The position numbers and the translations under genes were made by a program. Shown in pieces: positions 40,267 to 50,393 of a stretch of DNA of 64,000 nt; the stretch's first letter is position 1; the number at the start of each line of letters is the position of its first letter. The notes beneath the pieces are model-generated. The model was not told the origin of the DNA and did not search any database. It saw only the letters and a program-made list of their open reading frames with translations. Source of the DNA: Kordia sp. TARA_039_SRF (GTDB taxonomy: Bacteria; Bacteroidota; Bacteroidia; Flavobacteriales; Flavobacteriaceae); assembly GCA_006383075.2 (NCBI GenBank), contig SMNH02000012.1:62001-126000 (forward strand), read 5' to 3'.

Positions 40267-41772
40267 TTAAGTATTGGTATTCACCAATTCCAAAGTAGTT
40301 GTATACAAATCCGTTTTATGCATTTTTGCTTTGAGCCACGCGTAAAAACTCATGACAAAAATATCTTCTTCCACACGTGTTTTCCACTGAAATGAAGCTT
40401 CTACTTCCGTGTGAAACGCTGTTGAGGTTACTATTTCAGGTGCGTTGTAGTATTGTTTTACAAGTTTTAAAAATGTAATTACGCGCGCTTCTCCCGATTT
40501 CCGCAAAAACGGATAGTACTTGCGCTGAAAACTTGCAAATCGTGAATCGACATAAGAAATATTTCCCAGTTCAATGTGCAATAACAACTCAATCAAGTTC
40601 TTTTTTAAAACCCAATCGATTCCTGCTTTTTCCTCGTACCATTTATCGGTATGGTAAAATTTAGAAAATACCTGCTGCGCTTTTTTAAATTCGTTTTGCT
40701 GAAAATAACACACAATCAAGCTCAAATGCACATCGAGCATGGTTTCCAAATCATACTTTTTTAGCTGTATAATTTCTTCCAGCAATGCAATCGCTTTTTG
40801 GGCTTCTCCTAAATAATTACAATTCAACGCCAACAAACATTGATAGGGCAACAAAGCGTCTTTGTAGTATCGCCGTTTTTGTTGCTCCATTTGCTCTTTC
40901 ATGCGTGTTAAATATTGTACACTTTGCGTGAATTCTTTTTTTCGAAAGAAAATATTCGCAATCAAATACAACACTTTGATATGATAAAATAGATGTTTCT
41001 CACTTTGTTTTAGTCGATTGGAAATGTCGTGATAATTTTCAAGTAAAAACGGCGCAATGGCAAAATACGTTTTGGTAACAGCCGCAACCGAATTGACAAT
41101 TTGTGCCAATTGATACAGTGATTTGTACGACAAGCCCATTTCTTGCGAAATCTCGAAACGCTCATAGGTTTCCTGAATTAATGTTTGCAGCGAAATAACT
41201 TCACCTTTATACATCACTTTTTGCAACTTTTCCTGGATGACAGCGTATGCCATATTCAACTTTTCTTCTTGTAAAAAATCCTGTTGATTGGCGGTACATT
41301 TTTCAATCAATGTTTCCAATGGTGGTGAAAAATCTGTTTTGTGTGCGTATTGTATTTGTGTGTGATAGACTTCGTTGAGCAGTGAAAAATGTAAAATATC
41401 ACGCGCTTTCTTTTCGGCTTTGTCTAAAATTTTAAACGCGGTTTTGTATTGTTTTTGTAATAATAAATTGCGTGCGACAAGAATACGCTTGGTAATGTCC
41501 AATTCGACAGAAACTTCATGTGTCAAACTTTGGGTTGCCATAAAATCGACCAATGCACTCCACAAACGTTTCCGCAATCCGTGATAGGCTGTTTTATTAT
41601 CGTTTCCATATAACTTTTGAGGAATTTCTTTTACGGGATATTTCGCGAGAAGCAACTCAAACAATTGCACATTTTTAGTATCGTGTCGTTTGTTTTTATA
41701 CTTTAAATACTTTACGAATTCTTGTTGTTCTTCCGTAGAAAATTGAGAAATAATAGCATCAATAGCAATCAT
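40267..41772 (-). CDS. TPR-like helical repeat protein, unknown function
   Basis: 501 residues, almost entirely helical. Repeats of about 35-40 residues are visible, for example YKTAFKILDKAEKKARDILH, LIANIFFRKKEFTQSVQYL, GEAQKAIALLEEIIQLKKYD and LSLIVCYFQQNEFKKAQQVF. There is no signal peptide, membrane segment or DNA-binding domain. The N-terminus (ISQFSTEEQQEFVKYLKYKN) is conserved-looking. Proteins of this kind occur throughout Flavobacteriaceae without assigned roles. It is divergent from yiaA. Confidence 0.7.
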   Translation of the reverse strand: MIAIDAIISQFSTEEQQEFVKYLKYKNKRHDTKNVQLFELLLAKYPVKEIPQKLYGNDNKTAYHGLRKRLWSALVDFMATQSLTHEVSVELDITKRILVARNLLLQKQYKTAFKILDKAEKKARDILHFSLLNEVYHTQIQYAHKTDFSPPLETLIEKCTANQQDFLQEEKLNMAYAVIQEKLQKVMYKGEVISLQTLIQETYERFEISQEMGLSYKSLYQLAQIVNSVAAVTKTYFAIAPFLLENYHDISNRLKQSEKHLFYHIKVLYLIANIFFRKKEFTQSVQYLTRMKEQMEQQKRRYYKDALLPYQCLLALNCNYLGEAQKAIALLEEIIQLKKYDLETMLDVHLSLIVCYFQQNEFKKAQQVFSKFYHTDKWYEEKAGIDWVLKKNLIELLLHIELGNISYVDSRFASFQRKYYPFLRKSGEARVITFLKLVKQYYNAPEIVTSTAFHTEVEASFQWKTRVEEDIFVMSFYAWLKAKMHKTDLYTTTLELVNTNT

Positions 41773-41950
41773 TATATCATCCTTTTTATTTTATTTAAAA
41801 AATTGATTATTAGTATTTTAAATAAGAAATAATAGTATAAATATAATCCTTTTTTATAAAAAACTGTGTTTGGTAACTAAAATTCCGATTGCATATTTGC
41901 TTCGTAATCAAACAAAAAACAAATCAATTTACATTTAAAATCAACCCATT

Positions 41951-42412
41951 ATGGAACAACAAACATTTTCAACATCAAAAGAAAAAACAAAAAAATCACA
42001 GCTTGAAAAAAATCCATTCAAACCAACGCCTGCATTTATTTCTGCAGCTTGGGCGGCATTAGGTGTCGGAATGATTGCTTATTGTGTAGGATTGTGGAAT
42101 GCCACCATGGAACTTAACGAAAAAGGCTATTATTTCACCATTTTACTCTTCGGATTGTTTTCAGTGGTTTCGGTACAAAAAGCCGTAAGAGATAGAATGG
42201 AAGGAATTCCTGTTACTGATATATATTACGGAATTAGTTGGTTTACAACTATTGCTTCTATCACTTTATTATTGGTAGGATTGTGGAACGCAGAGATGGA
42301 ATTAAGCGAAAAAGGATTTTACGGTATGTCGTTCACCTTGAGTTTATTTGCTGCCGTTGCCGTTCAGAAAAATACGAGAGATATCAGCGCATTTGCAAAT
42401 CAAGACAATTAA
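41951..42412 (+). CDS. yiaA: YiaA/YiaB-type inner membrane protein
   Basis: 153 residues with four membrane helices arranged as two similar halves. The first has [20 protein letters not shown] and the second [20 protein letters not shown], each followed by a helix ending SVQKAVRD or AVQKNTRD. This internal duplication is the hallmark of the YiaAB family, whose function is unknown. A strong terminator follows. Confidence 0.93.
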   Translation: MEQQTFSTSKEKTKKSQLEKNPFKPTPAFISAAWAALGVGMIAYCVGLWNATMELNEKGYYFTILLFGLFSVVSVQKAVRDRMEGIPVTDIYYGISWFTTIASITLLLVGLWNAEMELSEKGFYGMSFTLSLFAAVAVQKNTRDISAFANQDN

Positions 42413-42430
42413 ATGTGGTTGATTTACCCC

Positions 42431-42470
42431 AACCTCGTAGCAATTATATTTATATTGTTGCGGGGTTTTT
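42431..42470 (+). terminator. Rho-independent terminator after yiaA
   Basis: AACCTCGTAGCAAT pairs with ATTGTTGCGGGGTT (three G-U pairs) over a 9-base loop and ends in T5. Confidence 0.85.
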
Positions 42471-42527
42471 AAATTTAAATAGCATAAGAATTATTGTAGT
42501 AACGTTTATCTCATATATTTCTATAAC

Positions 42528-42866
42528 ATGAAAAAATTATATCTATTCTTTATATTTATAAGTTGCATTTCCTGTACAAACTACGGTGAGAAAGGTGATG
42601 GAAATGGTAACTTAAAGCATGAATTTTTAACAGAAAAATGTGAAAGTAAACCTAATTATGAAAGCTGGTTGTTTTTGCGCCCCGAAAATAAAACGGTATG
42701 TTACCAATATTACAAAGGTGAGAAATTTTCTGGAACAAGTATTGAGTATCACTATAACGGAAATACAGCCTTTATCTATACGTACGAGGAAGGTGAGGAA
42801 ATCGTAGAGAAGCGAAAGACGTACGACGTAAATGGTACGCTTATCAAACAAGAAGAAAAATACTAA
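42528..42866 (+). CDS. Small lipoprotein
   Basis: 112 residues. The signal peptide ends in a lipobox (ISCISC), predicting a lipid-modified cysteine near residue 16. The mature part has a hint of MORN-like strands (YYKGEKFSGTSIEYHYNGNT, KTYDVNGTLIKQEEKY), as in the larger YwqK-like protein at 53337. The function is unknown. Confidence 0.65.
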   Translation: MKKLYLFFIFISCISCTNYGEKGDGNGNLKHEFLTEKCESKPNYESWLFLRPENKTVCYQYYKGEKFSGTSIEYHYNGNTAFIYTYEEGEEIVEKRKTYDVNGTLIKQEEKY

Positions 42867-42911
42867 AAGTCAGATGAGTTTACCTTTTTGACTTTATAAA
42901 AATAAAATATC

Positions 42912-44183
42912 ATGAGTTTAAAAATCAAAAGTGCTTTACCTGAATTAGTGGAAAATAACATCATTACAGAAGAAACGGCGCAAAAAATCATTGCATATTA
43001 CGACAAGCCTGAAGAAACAACACAATCCAATAAACTGTTTATTGTTTTTGGAATTTTGGGCGCTGCACTCGTCGGATTGGGAATTATCTTAATCATGGCG
43101 CACAATTGGGACGAACTGCCCAAATTTGTCAAACTTATCGCTGCCTTTTTTCCTATGATATTGGGACAAGTAGTTTTAGGCTACAGCATTGCAAAAAATA
43201 AAAGCATGATTTGGAAAGAAACTGCCACGGTATTTCTATACTTTTCGGTTGGTGCATGCATTGCGTTGGTGAGTCAAGTTTACCATATTTCAGGAAATTT
43301 AGAATCGTTTATACTCGCGTGGACCGTTTTATGCGCTCCGTTACTGTATGTTACCAAATCGAAAGCAGCTATCTTTTTGCACTTAATATTTAGCACCTAT
43401 TACGCGCTCATTACAGGATACGGATTCAACGTTCAAACTGCTCCGTTGCTATACTTTGTATTGCTCAGCGTGTGTATTCCACGATACATTACTTGTATGA
43501 AAGAAAAAGAATCTGCCACAGTAAACGCTTTACATTGGCTATTTCCTGCGAGTTTGTTGCTGTCGTTGCCGGTATGTTATGACCGAAGTCCACAAGTTGC
43601 GTATTTGTTGTACATGTTTTTATTGGGAATTTATGTCAATATTGGACAACTTCCATATTTTAAAAATAAATCCGTACTCCAAAACGGATACTTGTGTTTT
43701 GGCGCCATAGGAACTATTATTTTATTGCTATTGGTAAGTTTTCACGATGCTTGGTTGTTTGGTTTCCGTTACGACGTTGTAGATACAGTAGAAGTAATTA
43801 GTGTACTGACGTTATTTTTAGGTGCTTGTTTTGTTTTGTATGTGAATGCGAAATTTCAAAAAGTACAGCAGTTATCCATGTTGCAATTTATTTTTATCGT
43901 TTACGGAATCATCTTTTTGATTGGATTGGTAGATACAATTACAGCAACCATTCTTATAAACATATTGCTATTTGCAATAGGAATTGCACTCATTAAAACG
44001 GGAGCAGATAATATACAATTCAGTACACTAAATTATGGTATGCTTATCATCACCGCATTAATCATCTGTCGTTTTTACGATACAGATGTCAGTTTTGCTA
44101 TTCGCGGACTTATCTTTCTTAGTATTGGTGTTGGATTTTTTATCACTAATTACATCATGTACAAAAAACAACTCAAAAAATAA
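42912..44183 (+). CDS. DUF2157 polytopic membrane protein
   Basis: 423 residues. A cytoplasmic N-terminus of about 45 residues (LPELVENNIITEETAQKIIA) leads to around a dozen membrane helices. The first is IVFGILGAALVGLGIILIMA followed by HNWDELPKFVKLI, the DUF2157 signature. The next gene starts five bases after its stop and encodes the partner GDYXXLXY protein, a pairing seen in many bacteria. The function of the pair is unknown. Confidence 0.9.
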   Translation: MSLKIKSALPELVENNIITEETAQKIIAYYDKPEETTQSNKLFIVFGILGAALVGLGIILIMAHNWDELPKFVKLIAAFFPMILGQVVLGYSIAKNKSMIWKETATVFLYFSVGACIALVSQVYHISGNLESFILAWTVLCAPLLYVTKSKAAIFLHLIFSTYYALITGYGFNVQTAPLLYFVLLSVCIPRYITCMKEKESATVNALHWLFPASLLLSLPVCYDRSPQVAYLLYMFLLGIYVNIGQLPYFKNKSVLQNGYLCFGAIGTIILLLLVSFHDAWLFGFRYDVVDTVEVISVLTLFLGACFVLYVNAKFQKVQQLSMLQFIFIVYGIIFLIGLVDTITATILINILLFAIGIALIKTGADNIQFSTLNYGMLIITALIICRFYDTDVSFAIRGLIFLSIGVGFFITNYIMYKKQLKK

Positions 44184-44188
44184 ACATC

Positions 44189-44743
44189 ATGAAAAAAACA
44201 TATATCTACTTACTTTTTAGTTTAATGGTGATTGCACAAATTGTGGCATCAGCGCAAATTGTATATAAACATGAAGCTACCATTCATTCAGAAAATGTAT
44301 ACAAATTTATAACAGCTCCAATTGATCCAAGCGATCCGTTTCGCGGAAAATATATTGTGCTAGACTTTAAAATGAATTCATTCACGACTGATGACGAAGA
44401 TTGGGATTACGGAGAAAAAGCCTATCTCTATCTCGAAAAAGATGAAGAAGATTATGCATATATAGATACACTTTCCAAAACCAAACTAGCAAACAATCCA
44501 AACGATTATATAATCGTAGAAACAGGAAGTTATTATGACGGTAAAATTCATTTTGATTTGCCTTTTGATACCTATTATATGAAAGAAACCAAAGCGTACG
44601 ATGCTGAATTATTATACAGAGAAAATAACAGGCGAGGCGAAGCGCAAAAAGTGTATGCTACCGTATATATTCAAGATGAAACCTATGTGCTCACGGATGT
44701 AATTATTGACGGAATTTCTATCAAAGATTCGGTAGAAAAGTAA
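44189..44743 (+). CDS. GDYXXLXY-domain secreted protein, partner of DUF2157
   Basis: 184 residues with an N-terminal signal or anchor ending ASAQ. The family motif appears in a relaxed form as DPFRGKYIVLDFKMNSF (GKYIVLDF for GDYxxLxY). Later FDTYYMKETKAYDAELLYRE and KVYATVYIQDETYVLTDVII follow the family layout. It should face the periplasm next to the DUF2157 protein. Confidence 0.85.
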   Translation: MKKTYIYLLFSLMVIAQIVASAQIVYKHEATIHSENVYKFITAPIDPSDPFRGKYIVLDFKMNSFTTDDEDWDYGEKAYLYLEKDEEDYAYIDTLSKTKLANNPNDYIIVETGSYYDGKIHFDLPFDTYYMKETKAYDAELLYRENNRRGEAQKVYATVYIQDETYVLTDVIIDGISIKDSVEK

Positions 44744-44914
44744 TTTTTATGAATATATTGCAATCACATCTACAATGTCACGAAAAATTTGACGGGATTG
44801 TGTTTCATCAACATTAAAAAAGGTTTTTGGTATCTTCTGAATTTGAAATGAGTGGATTCCAATTGATTCTGAACTATTTCAGGTGAAATAACATTAAATA
44901 AAAAGTAAAAACAT

Positions 44915-45526
44915 ATGGCAAAAATTTGGACATTTCCTGAATCCAAACATCACACTTTAGTCGTAATTCGAAACAAAACGCTGTATTTTGACAACAAAAA
45001 AGGCGCAAAACTATCGGAGCAAATTGAAAATTTAGAAAAAAGCCCTTTGTGGATTTTACCGAATGAAATTCCGCTGGACGATATTCTCAGCGTAAAATTC
45101 GTCAAAAATAAGTTCAATATTGATACTACAAATATCAATACCGATATTCGTGTCAATGATCCCAAAAAAGCAGACGAAATTTTTAAGGCAATCAGCAATG
45201 AAGCACCTCATTTGAAAGCTACGGTCAAAAGAATGAGCATTATTTTCAGTTATTTTGGAATCGGGATCATTATTGCCATACACTTATATATATCGCTCAT
45301 TATATGGTTAATTAAAGTAATAAAAATTGGCAGTGGAGCCAATCATTCCTATTTACAAGATGAATTCGGAATGTTTTTAGGCAACATAATCTACGGAGTT
45401 GGTTCTATGGGAATGATTAGCATCGTCATCATCAGTTTAATTTATATATTGCCCACAGTGTATCTTTTCAATAGAGATATAGAAAACAGACCTTTTATAA
45501 AAAGACTTCATCGGGTATCCTCATAA
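44915..45526 (+). CDS. Membrane protein with N-terminal PH-like domain, unknown function
   Basis: 203 residues. Residues 1-100 look like a small beta-rich domain (HHTLVVIRNKTLYFDNKKGA, then DILSVKFVKNKFNIDTTNIN). Two long membrane helices follow at about 108-135 and 160-185, with a short basic tail. No family name can be assigned. It stands alone between the DUF2157 pair and the Spy-like gene. The 171-base gap upstream holds nothing recognisable. Confidence 0.6.
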   Translation: MAKIWTFPESKHHTLVVIRNKTLYFDNKKGAKLSEQIENLEKSPLWILPNEIPLDDILSVKFVKNKFNIDTTNINTDIRVNDPKKADEIFKAISNEAPHLKATVKRMSIIFSYFGIGIIIAIHLYISLIIWLIKVIKIGSGANHSYLQDEFGMFLGNIIYGVGSMGMISIVIISLIYILPTVYLFNRDIENRPFIKRLHRVSS

Positions 45527-45627
45527 TTTTTTGAGAATTCTACATGCATGCTATGATTTCTTCCGGAATCAATTAAACCTTTTCTCAATTCAAAAGTCCT
45601 AAAAGCAAGAATTTTAAAAAAACAATT

Positions 45628-46089
45628 ATGAAAAACATCCTGTATGCACTCGCTATATTATTCACAGTAAATTTAGCAGCACAAGAACATCCAGAACATG
45701 GAGGAAGAAAAGGTAAAATGAAAGCACACAAAGAGTTTTTGCAAAGCCTAACTCCCGAACAACACGCAACCTTACAAACGAAAAAGTTGACATTAGCGTT
45801 AGATTTGTCAGCGCAACAACAAGCTAAAGTATTGACATTGCAAACAAAAAAAGCAACGGAACACAAAGCGAAAATGGAAGCGCACAAAGCAATGAAAGAA
45901 AAAGGTGAAAAACCGACAGCAGAACAGCGTTATCAACTAATGAACGAGCGTTTGGATGCGCAAATTGCTTACAAAAAAAGCATGAAAAAAATTCTAACGA
46001 ATGAACAATACGAACGTTGGGAAAAAATGCAGCTTCACAAAGGAAAACAAAAGAAGCAGCGAAGAGGAAAACGAATGGCTAAGAAATAA
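45628..46089 (+). CDS. Spy/CpxP-like periplasmic helical protein
   Basis: 153 residues with a signal peptide ending NLAAQ. The mature part is helical and rich in Lys, Gln and His. It has LTPEQHATLQTKKLTLALDL and the late LTNEQYERWEKMQLHKG, the repeated LT-x-x-Q pattern of Spy/CpxP-type proteins. Such proteins act as ATP-independent chaperones or envelope-stress sensors. The tail is very basic (KQRRGKRMAKK). A terminator follows. Confidence 0.8.
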   Translation: MKNILYALAILFTVNLAAQEHPEHGGRKGKMKAHKEFLQSLTPEQHATLQTKKLTLALDLSAQQQAKVLTLQTKKATEHKAKMEAHKAMKEKGEKPTAEQRYQLMNERLDAQIAYKKSMKKILTNEQYERWEKMQLHKGKQKKQRRGKRMAKK

Positions 46090-46138
46090 TTGGAAGCCTG
46101 TATAGTCATAAAAATCTCGGTTATCGGGTAAAAAACAG

Positions 46139-46169
46139 AAAAGAGAAGTGAAAAGGCTTCTCTTTTTTT
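46139..46169 (+). terminator. Rho-independent terminator after the Spy-like gene
   Basis: AAAAGAGAAG pairs with CTTCTCTTTT over an 8-base loop, followed by more T. Confidence 0.85.
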
Positions 46170-46232
46170 GTTATTTCTACACAATTTTAGTAATATTGGA
46201 ATATCAATTTAGCTAACAACAACCAACAAATT

Positions 46233-46589
46233 ATGAAAAAATACATTACACTATTCGCATTTGTATGTATGTTATTTCTAGGAATGCAGACGACTACGGC
46301 TCAGGAAGATATAGAGCCATCAGCAATGGATACTCCTGAAATAAAAGCCAAACTCAAAACGTTAGATTTGGCAAAAACGGTAGAACTTACAGATGTACAA
46401 ATAAAGCAAGTCTACGAAATTTTCTTAGCGTATGAGAAAAATGGTCAAGGAATTGAAGGAATGACTTTAGCAAAAGCTAGAAAAGAAATTACAAATTTAT
46501 TGTTGCCAGGTCAACGCGAAAAATTTGCAAAAACGTTTTCTAAAGAAGTTACTAGAGAGCGAAAAATGGAAAGAGGAAGAGACCAATAA
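46233..46589 (+). CDS. Small secreted helical protein, Spy-like
   Basis: 118 residues with a signal peptide ending TTTAQ. The mature helices (TLDLAKTVELTDVQIKQVYE, then TLAKARKEITNLLLPGQREK) resemble the preceding Spy-like protein in pattern, with LT-x-x-Q and a late PGQREKF. It is probably a second envelope chaperone-like protein, and the pair may be functionally linked, although each has its own terminator. Confidence 0.7.
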   Translation: MKKYITLFAFVCMLFLGMQTTTAQEDIEPSAMDTPEIKAKLKTLDLAKTVELTDVQIKQVYEIFLAYEKNGQGIEGMTLAKARKEITNLLLPGQREKFAKTFSKEVTRERKMERGRDQ

Positions 46590-46603
46590 ACTCCAAAACA
46601 CAT

Positions 46604-46638
46604 AAAAAAAACTCGGTTTGCTACAACCGAGTTTTTTT
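46604..46638. terminator. Bidirectional terminator between Spy-like gene and hemL
   Basis: A7-ACTCGGTT pairs with AACCGAGT-T7 around TGCTAC. It is symmetrical, so it can serve both convergent genes. Confidence 0.92.
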
Positions 46639-46661
46639 ATGCGTATTATTTTAGCAGAAGT

Positions 46662-47948
46662 CTACAATTCTTTTGCAACTTCTTTAACTGCTGCAATCGT
46701 TTTATCTAAATCTTCATACGAAAGCGCATCTGATAAAAACCAGCTTTCAAAAGCGGATGGCGCAATATAAATTCCTCGCTCTAATAAACCGTGGAAAAAT
46801 TTCTTAAACGTATCGTTATTTCCTTTGGCAGAAGACGCAAAATCAACAACAGGCTCATCACAAAAATGTACGGAAATCATAGAACCAATTCGGTTAATTT
46901 GATAGGTAACGCCAGCTTCAGACAACACTTTTTCCATGCCTTCGTGCAAATACATGGTCTTTTTTGTCAAACTTGTAAAAACGTCATCGCGCTCATTCAA
47001 TTCTTGCAACATTGCCAATCCAGCTGCCATAGCCAACGGATTTCCACTCAACGTTCCTGCTTGGTACACAGGGCCTAAAGGTGCTAAATGACTCATAATC
47101 TCCTTACGCGATGCAAAAGCTCCAACAGGCAATCCGCCGCCAATTACTTTTCCAAAACAAATAATATCAGCATTCACACCTAACAATTCTTGCACGCCAC
47201 CTTTTGCCAATCGGAATCCTGTCATGACTTCATCAAATACGAGCAAAATATTATGTGCATCACACACAGCACGCAATCCTTCCAAGAAACCTTCTACAGG
47301 TGGAATACAACCCATATTTCCAGCAACAGGCTCTACGATAATACAGGCAATTTCGCCTTCATTTTTCGCTACAATCTCTTGTACATGTTCCAAGTCGTTA
47401 AAACGAGCGAGTAAGGTGTCTTTTGCAGTTCCTTGTGTCACACCAGGACTGTTTGGACTTCCAAAAGTGACCGCGCCACTTCCTGCTTGAATCAAAAAAG
47501 CGTCGCTATGACCGTGATAACAACCTGCAAACTTTATAATTTTATCCTTTCCGGTATAACCACGTGCCAAACGAACGGCACTCATGCACGCTTCCGTTCC
47601 ACTATTTACAAAGCGAATCATGTCAATATTTGGTACCATTGACACAGCGAGTTCTGCAATTTTAGTTTCAATCTCGGTTGGCATACCGAAAGAAGTACCT
47701 TTCTTTGCTTTCTCAACAACGGCATCAATTACAGGCGGATGTGCATGCCCTAAAATCATCGGTCCCCACGAATTGATGTATTCAATATATTGTTTGCCAT
47801 CTTCATCGGTGATATAAGCACCTTTGGCTTCTTTTACAAAAATTGGCGTACCGCCAACGGCTTTAAACGCACGAACAGGTGAATTTACGCCGCCAGGAAT
47901 CACTTTTTGTGCTTCTGCAAACAGCGCGCTGCTTCGTTTATATTCCAT
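46662..47948 (-). CDS. hemL: Glutamate-1-semialdehyde 2,1-aminomutase
   Basis: 428 residues, full length. Class III aminotransferase features are [10 protein letters not shown] near the start, [34 protein letters not shown] and the PLP lysine in [16 protein letters not shown]. The end [15 protein letters not shown] is typical. It converts glutamate-1-semialdehyde to 5-aminolevulinate in the C5 route of haem synthesis. The downstream gene on the same strand encodes a cell-wall hydrolase and is upstream in transcription order, 22 bases away. Confidence 0.97.
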   Translation of the reverse strand: MEYKRSSALFAEAQKVIPGGVNSPVRAFKAVGGTPIFVKEAKGAYITDEDGKQYIEYINSWGPMILGHAHPPVIDAVVEKAKKGTSFGMPTEIETKIAELAVSMVPNIDMIRFVNSGTEACMSAVRLARGYTGKDKIIKFAGCYHGHSDAFLIQAGSGAVTFGSPNSPGVTQGTAKDTLLARFNDLEHVQEIVAKNEGEIACIIVEPVAGNMGCIPPVEGFLEGLRAVCDAHNILLVFDEVMTGFRLAKGGVQELLGVNADIICFGKVIGGGLPVGAFASRKEIMSHLAPLGPVYQAGTLSGNPLAMAAGLAMLQELNERDDVFTSLTKKTMYLHEGMEKVLSEAGVTYQINRIGSMISVHFCDEPVVDFASSAKGNNDTFKKFFHGLLERGIYIAPSAFESWFLSDALSYEDLDKTIAAVKEVAKEL

Positions 47949-47970
47949 CTTTTTTATGCTTTTTTTTAAA

Positions 47971-48813
47971 TTAAAAATCTTTCGGGAGAGGTTTTACAAA
48001 TAACACCTGACCAATGAAAATATCATTAGTTTCCAATCCATTTAAGGACTTTAATTTGGCAACGGTGATTTTGTGTTTTCTAGCAATACTGTACAAGGTA
48101 TCGCCTTTTTTTACGGTATAACGGTCGTTATGTGTGGTTACTTTCTTTGCGTCTTCTGGCTTTTTGCCTAATACTTCTGCGTCGTATTTATACAATTTAT
48201 AACGCTCTATCAGCGAAATTAATTTGTTGGGATATTTTCTATCGGTAGCGTACCCTGCTTTTTTCAAGCCTCGTGCCCAACCTTTGTAATCGTCTTTTGG
48301 CAATTTAAACAAGCCTGCATAGCGTGAGCGTCCCGTTAAGAATAACGAATGATCGGTAAACGAATACGCGGGATTGGCATACTTACGGAAACATTCTTGG
48401 TCTTCATCATCATCGTGATATACGCGTTCGCCTTTCCAACCTCTATGACACTTAATACCAAAATGATTGTTAGAGCGCAAGGTAAGTTCGCCTTTTCCTG
48501 AACCTGATTCTAAAATTCCTTGTGCAAGCGTAATGCTAGCAGGAATGCCGTGCAGCTCCATTTCGCGCTTAGCAACGTCGCTATACGTATCAATATACAC
48601 TTCTGTTAAACTTTTGGTAGCGGTGGCTTTAGGAACTTTAATCGTAATATCCTTTGTAGGCTTTTCATTCGCTACATCTTTTTCAGGAATCGTAGTTTTT
48701 ACGACTGTAGTAGTCTTTTTTGTTCTCTTTTTCGATTTAGAAACACGATTTTGCGTTCCACAACTTGACAATATCAAGAATCCTAAAAGTGTATAAATAA
48801 GCTGTTTCTTCAT
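47971..48813 (-). CDS. LysM-containing glucosaminidase lipoprotein
   Basis: 280 residues. The signal ends in a lipobox (LILSSCG). A basic linker leads to a glucosaminidase domain at about 75-205: [20 protein letters not shown] with the catalytic glutamate, and [20 protein letters not shown]. The LysM domain is at the C-terminus ([20 protein letters not shown]). It should cut N-acetylglucosaminyl bonds in peptidoglycan at the outer or inner membrane. It starts 4 bases after the ACC-deaminase-like gene ends, forming an operon with it and hemL. Confidence 0.93.
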   Translation of the reverse strand: MKKQLIYTLLGFLILSSCGTQNRVSKSKKRTKKTTTVVKTTIPEKDVANEKPTKDITIKVPKATATKSLTEVYIDTYSDVAKREMELHGIPASITLAQGILESGSGKGELTLRSNNHFGIKCHRGWKGERVYHDDDEDQECFRKYANPAYSFTDHSLFLTGRSRYAGLFKLPKDDYKGWARGLKKAGYATDRKYPNKLISLIERYKLYKYDAEVLGKKPEDAKKVTTHNDRYTVKKGDTLYSIARKHKITVAKLKSLNGLETNDIFIGQVLFVKPLPKDF

Positions 48814-48817
48814 CTAT

Positions 48818-49729
48818 TTATATAATCGTTTGTTGTCCTTTTTGCTGTAGTTTTTGGTTCATTCCTGCAATTCCTTGCAATCCTCCTGAATGAATTGCTA
48901 AAATACGATTTTGTTTGCCAAAATACCCGTTTTTCATCAAATCAATAATTCCAAAAAGCATTTTTCCTGTATAAATCGGATCGAGCGGAATACTTGTTTG
49001 TTGTTTAAATTGATTGATAAATGCAATCAGTTCTTCTGTCACTTTTCCATAACCGCCAAAATGATACGCTGTTATCAATTCCCAATTGGTTTTTTCTGTC
49101 AACTTCACGATATCTTTTTGCAGAAAATCACCTTTTAAGGCTGGAAATCCTACTACTTTTTGATGTGGAAATGCACCATTGGCAATTCCTGCAATCGTTC
49201 CGCCTGTACCAACCGCACAACAAATCGTATCAAAATCCTGTTCGTTTTCCGTGATGATTTCTGCGCAACCTTTCACTGCCAAACTATTTGTTCCGCCTTC
49301 GGGAATACTATAAAAACGTCCGAACTGGGCTTTTAATTGTGTTGTAAATGCTTCAGAAGTTTTGGCGCGATACGCTTCTCGCGAAATAAAATGCAATTGC
49401 ATCCCGTTTTGCTGTGCGAATTTGAGTGTCGGATTACGGTCTATTTTTGTGTGTAATTCTTCACCACGAATAACGCCAATGGTTTGAAATCCATGTAATT
49501 TTCCAGCAGCAGCAACTGCCGCGATATGATTGGAAAACGCGCCGCCAAAAGTAAGTAACGTTGAATGTTGTTGTGTTTTCGCTTTCGCGAGATTGTATTT
49601 CAACTTCCTGAATTTATTACCAGAAACAAACGGATGAATCAAATCTTCTCGCTTGATGAACAAACGCACATCAGTTTCAAACTCTAGCTTGACTTCTTGA
49701 ATCGGGATATTTTTTGTTTGAAATTCCAT
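48818..49729 (-). CDS. PLP-dependent ACC deaminase/D-cysteine desulfhydrase family enzyme
   Basis: 303 residues. The PLP lysine lies in KREDLIHPFVSGNKFRKLKY, with AFSNHIAAVAAAG and the phosphate loop CCAVGTGGTIAGIANG. The final IHSGGLQGIAGM is also typical of the family. Substrates of this group include 1-aminocyclopropane-1-carboxylate and D-cysteine. Which applies here cannot be decided by eye. It is followed closely by the glucosaminidase gene. Confidence 0.88.
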   Translation of the reverse strand: MEFQTKNIPIQEVKLEFETDVRLFIKREDLIHPFVSGNKFRKLKYNLAKAKTQQHSTLLTFGGAFSNHIAAVAAAGKLHGFQTIGVIRGEELHTKIDRNPTLKFAQQNGMQLHFISREAYRAKTSEAFTTQLKAQFGRFYSIPEGGTNSLAVKGCAEIITENEQDFDTICCAVGTGGTIAGIANGAFPHQKVVGFPALKGDFLQKDIVKLTEKTNWELITAYHFGGYGKVTEELIAFINQFKQQTSIPLDPIYTGKMLFGIIDLMKNGYFGKQNRILAIHSGGLQGIAGMNQKLQQKGQQTII

Positions 49730-49735
49730 GAAAAC

Positions 49736-50059
49736 TCAAAAATAACGTAAAAACTGAAACAACTTTCGTGTTTTTAAATACTCAAAATTGCGTTCGTTTC
49801 GATAGGCTTCTTGCTCAAAACTCAAGGTTTTGTAGGCAACATAGCTATTTCGGTAGATGCAAAACCGAATCAACCATTCTAAAAAATAGATGATATAAAA
49901 AGGAACAATCAACAATTCTAGCTGTTGTCGCAAATGAATCTTCTCATGATGTATCAACGCAGCATTGCTTTTATCATTCGCATCACGCAAAAAAATAAAC
50001 GGATACAAGGTAATTCCCCGAAAACCTTTAGGTACTATATATTTCGATATCAAAACCAT
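49736..50059 (-). CDS. Small protein with an HExxH motif in a membrane context
   Basis: 107 residues. HHEKIHLRQQ at about residues 37-46 contains HEKIH, the zinc-metallopeptidase signature. A hydrophobic helix follows at about 50-70 and a downstream glutamate stands in SFEQEAYRNERNFEY, which could be the third ligand, as in M48/M56-type peptidases. It is far shorter than any of those enzymes and lacks the extra helices. It might be a minimal peptidase or a degenerate relative. It starts an operon with the ACC-deaminase-like gene, six bases apart. Confidence 0.65.
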   Translation of the reverse strand: MVLISKYIVPKGFRGITLYPFIFLRDANDKSNAALIHHEKIHLRQQLELLIVPFYIIYFLEWLIRFCIYRNSYVAYKTLSFEQEAYRNERNFEYLKTRKLFQFLRYF

Positions 50060-50106
50060 GACTATTGCCGTTCAAAATTTGAGCCAATTTAAGTACCTTT
50101 GTAGAA

Positions 50107-50259
50107 ATGAAGAAATTAATTCCCATCGAAGAAGGCGATTTTTATCTTTCGCCCGAAGGTTATAAGGTGTTTACGGAGCAATTTCACCTAAAAAGAGGCT
50201 ATTGCTGCGAAAGTGGTTGTAAACATTGCCCGTACGGATTTAACAAAAAAAGAAAGTAA
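50107..50259 (+). CDS. DUF5522-type cysteine-rich mini protein
   Basis: 50 residues. It begins MKKLIPIEEGDFYLSPEGYK and ends with the cysteine block GYCCESGCKHCPYGF, followed by a basic tail. Four cysteines in CC-x4-C-x2-C suggest metal binding. Proteins of this size and motif are widespread in Bacteroidota and proteobacteria with no known role. The start ATG follows a good A-rich leader. The divergent neighbour is the HExxH protein. Confidence 0.8.
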   Translation: MKKLIPIEEGDFYLSPEGYKVFTEQFHLKRGYCCESGCKHCPYGFNKKRK

Positions 50260-50393
50260 TTTATGGATTGTGTTTTTATGAAATACAAAAAAGCAATGGC
50301 ACATTTTCATCGTGTGGACATTCGGTATCCTTAGTGTTTGCTATCATTGGCAGACTTAAAGAAATACGAATACTTATCTAATCACACACAAAA

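Noticed and set aside
50260-50393. Short ORF beginning at 50263 and gene-like fragments before hutU
   Set aside because: The 23-codon frame has no leader, conservation cue or domain, and the other frames are broken.
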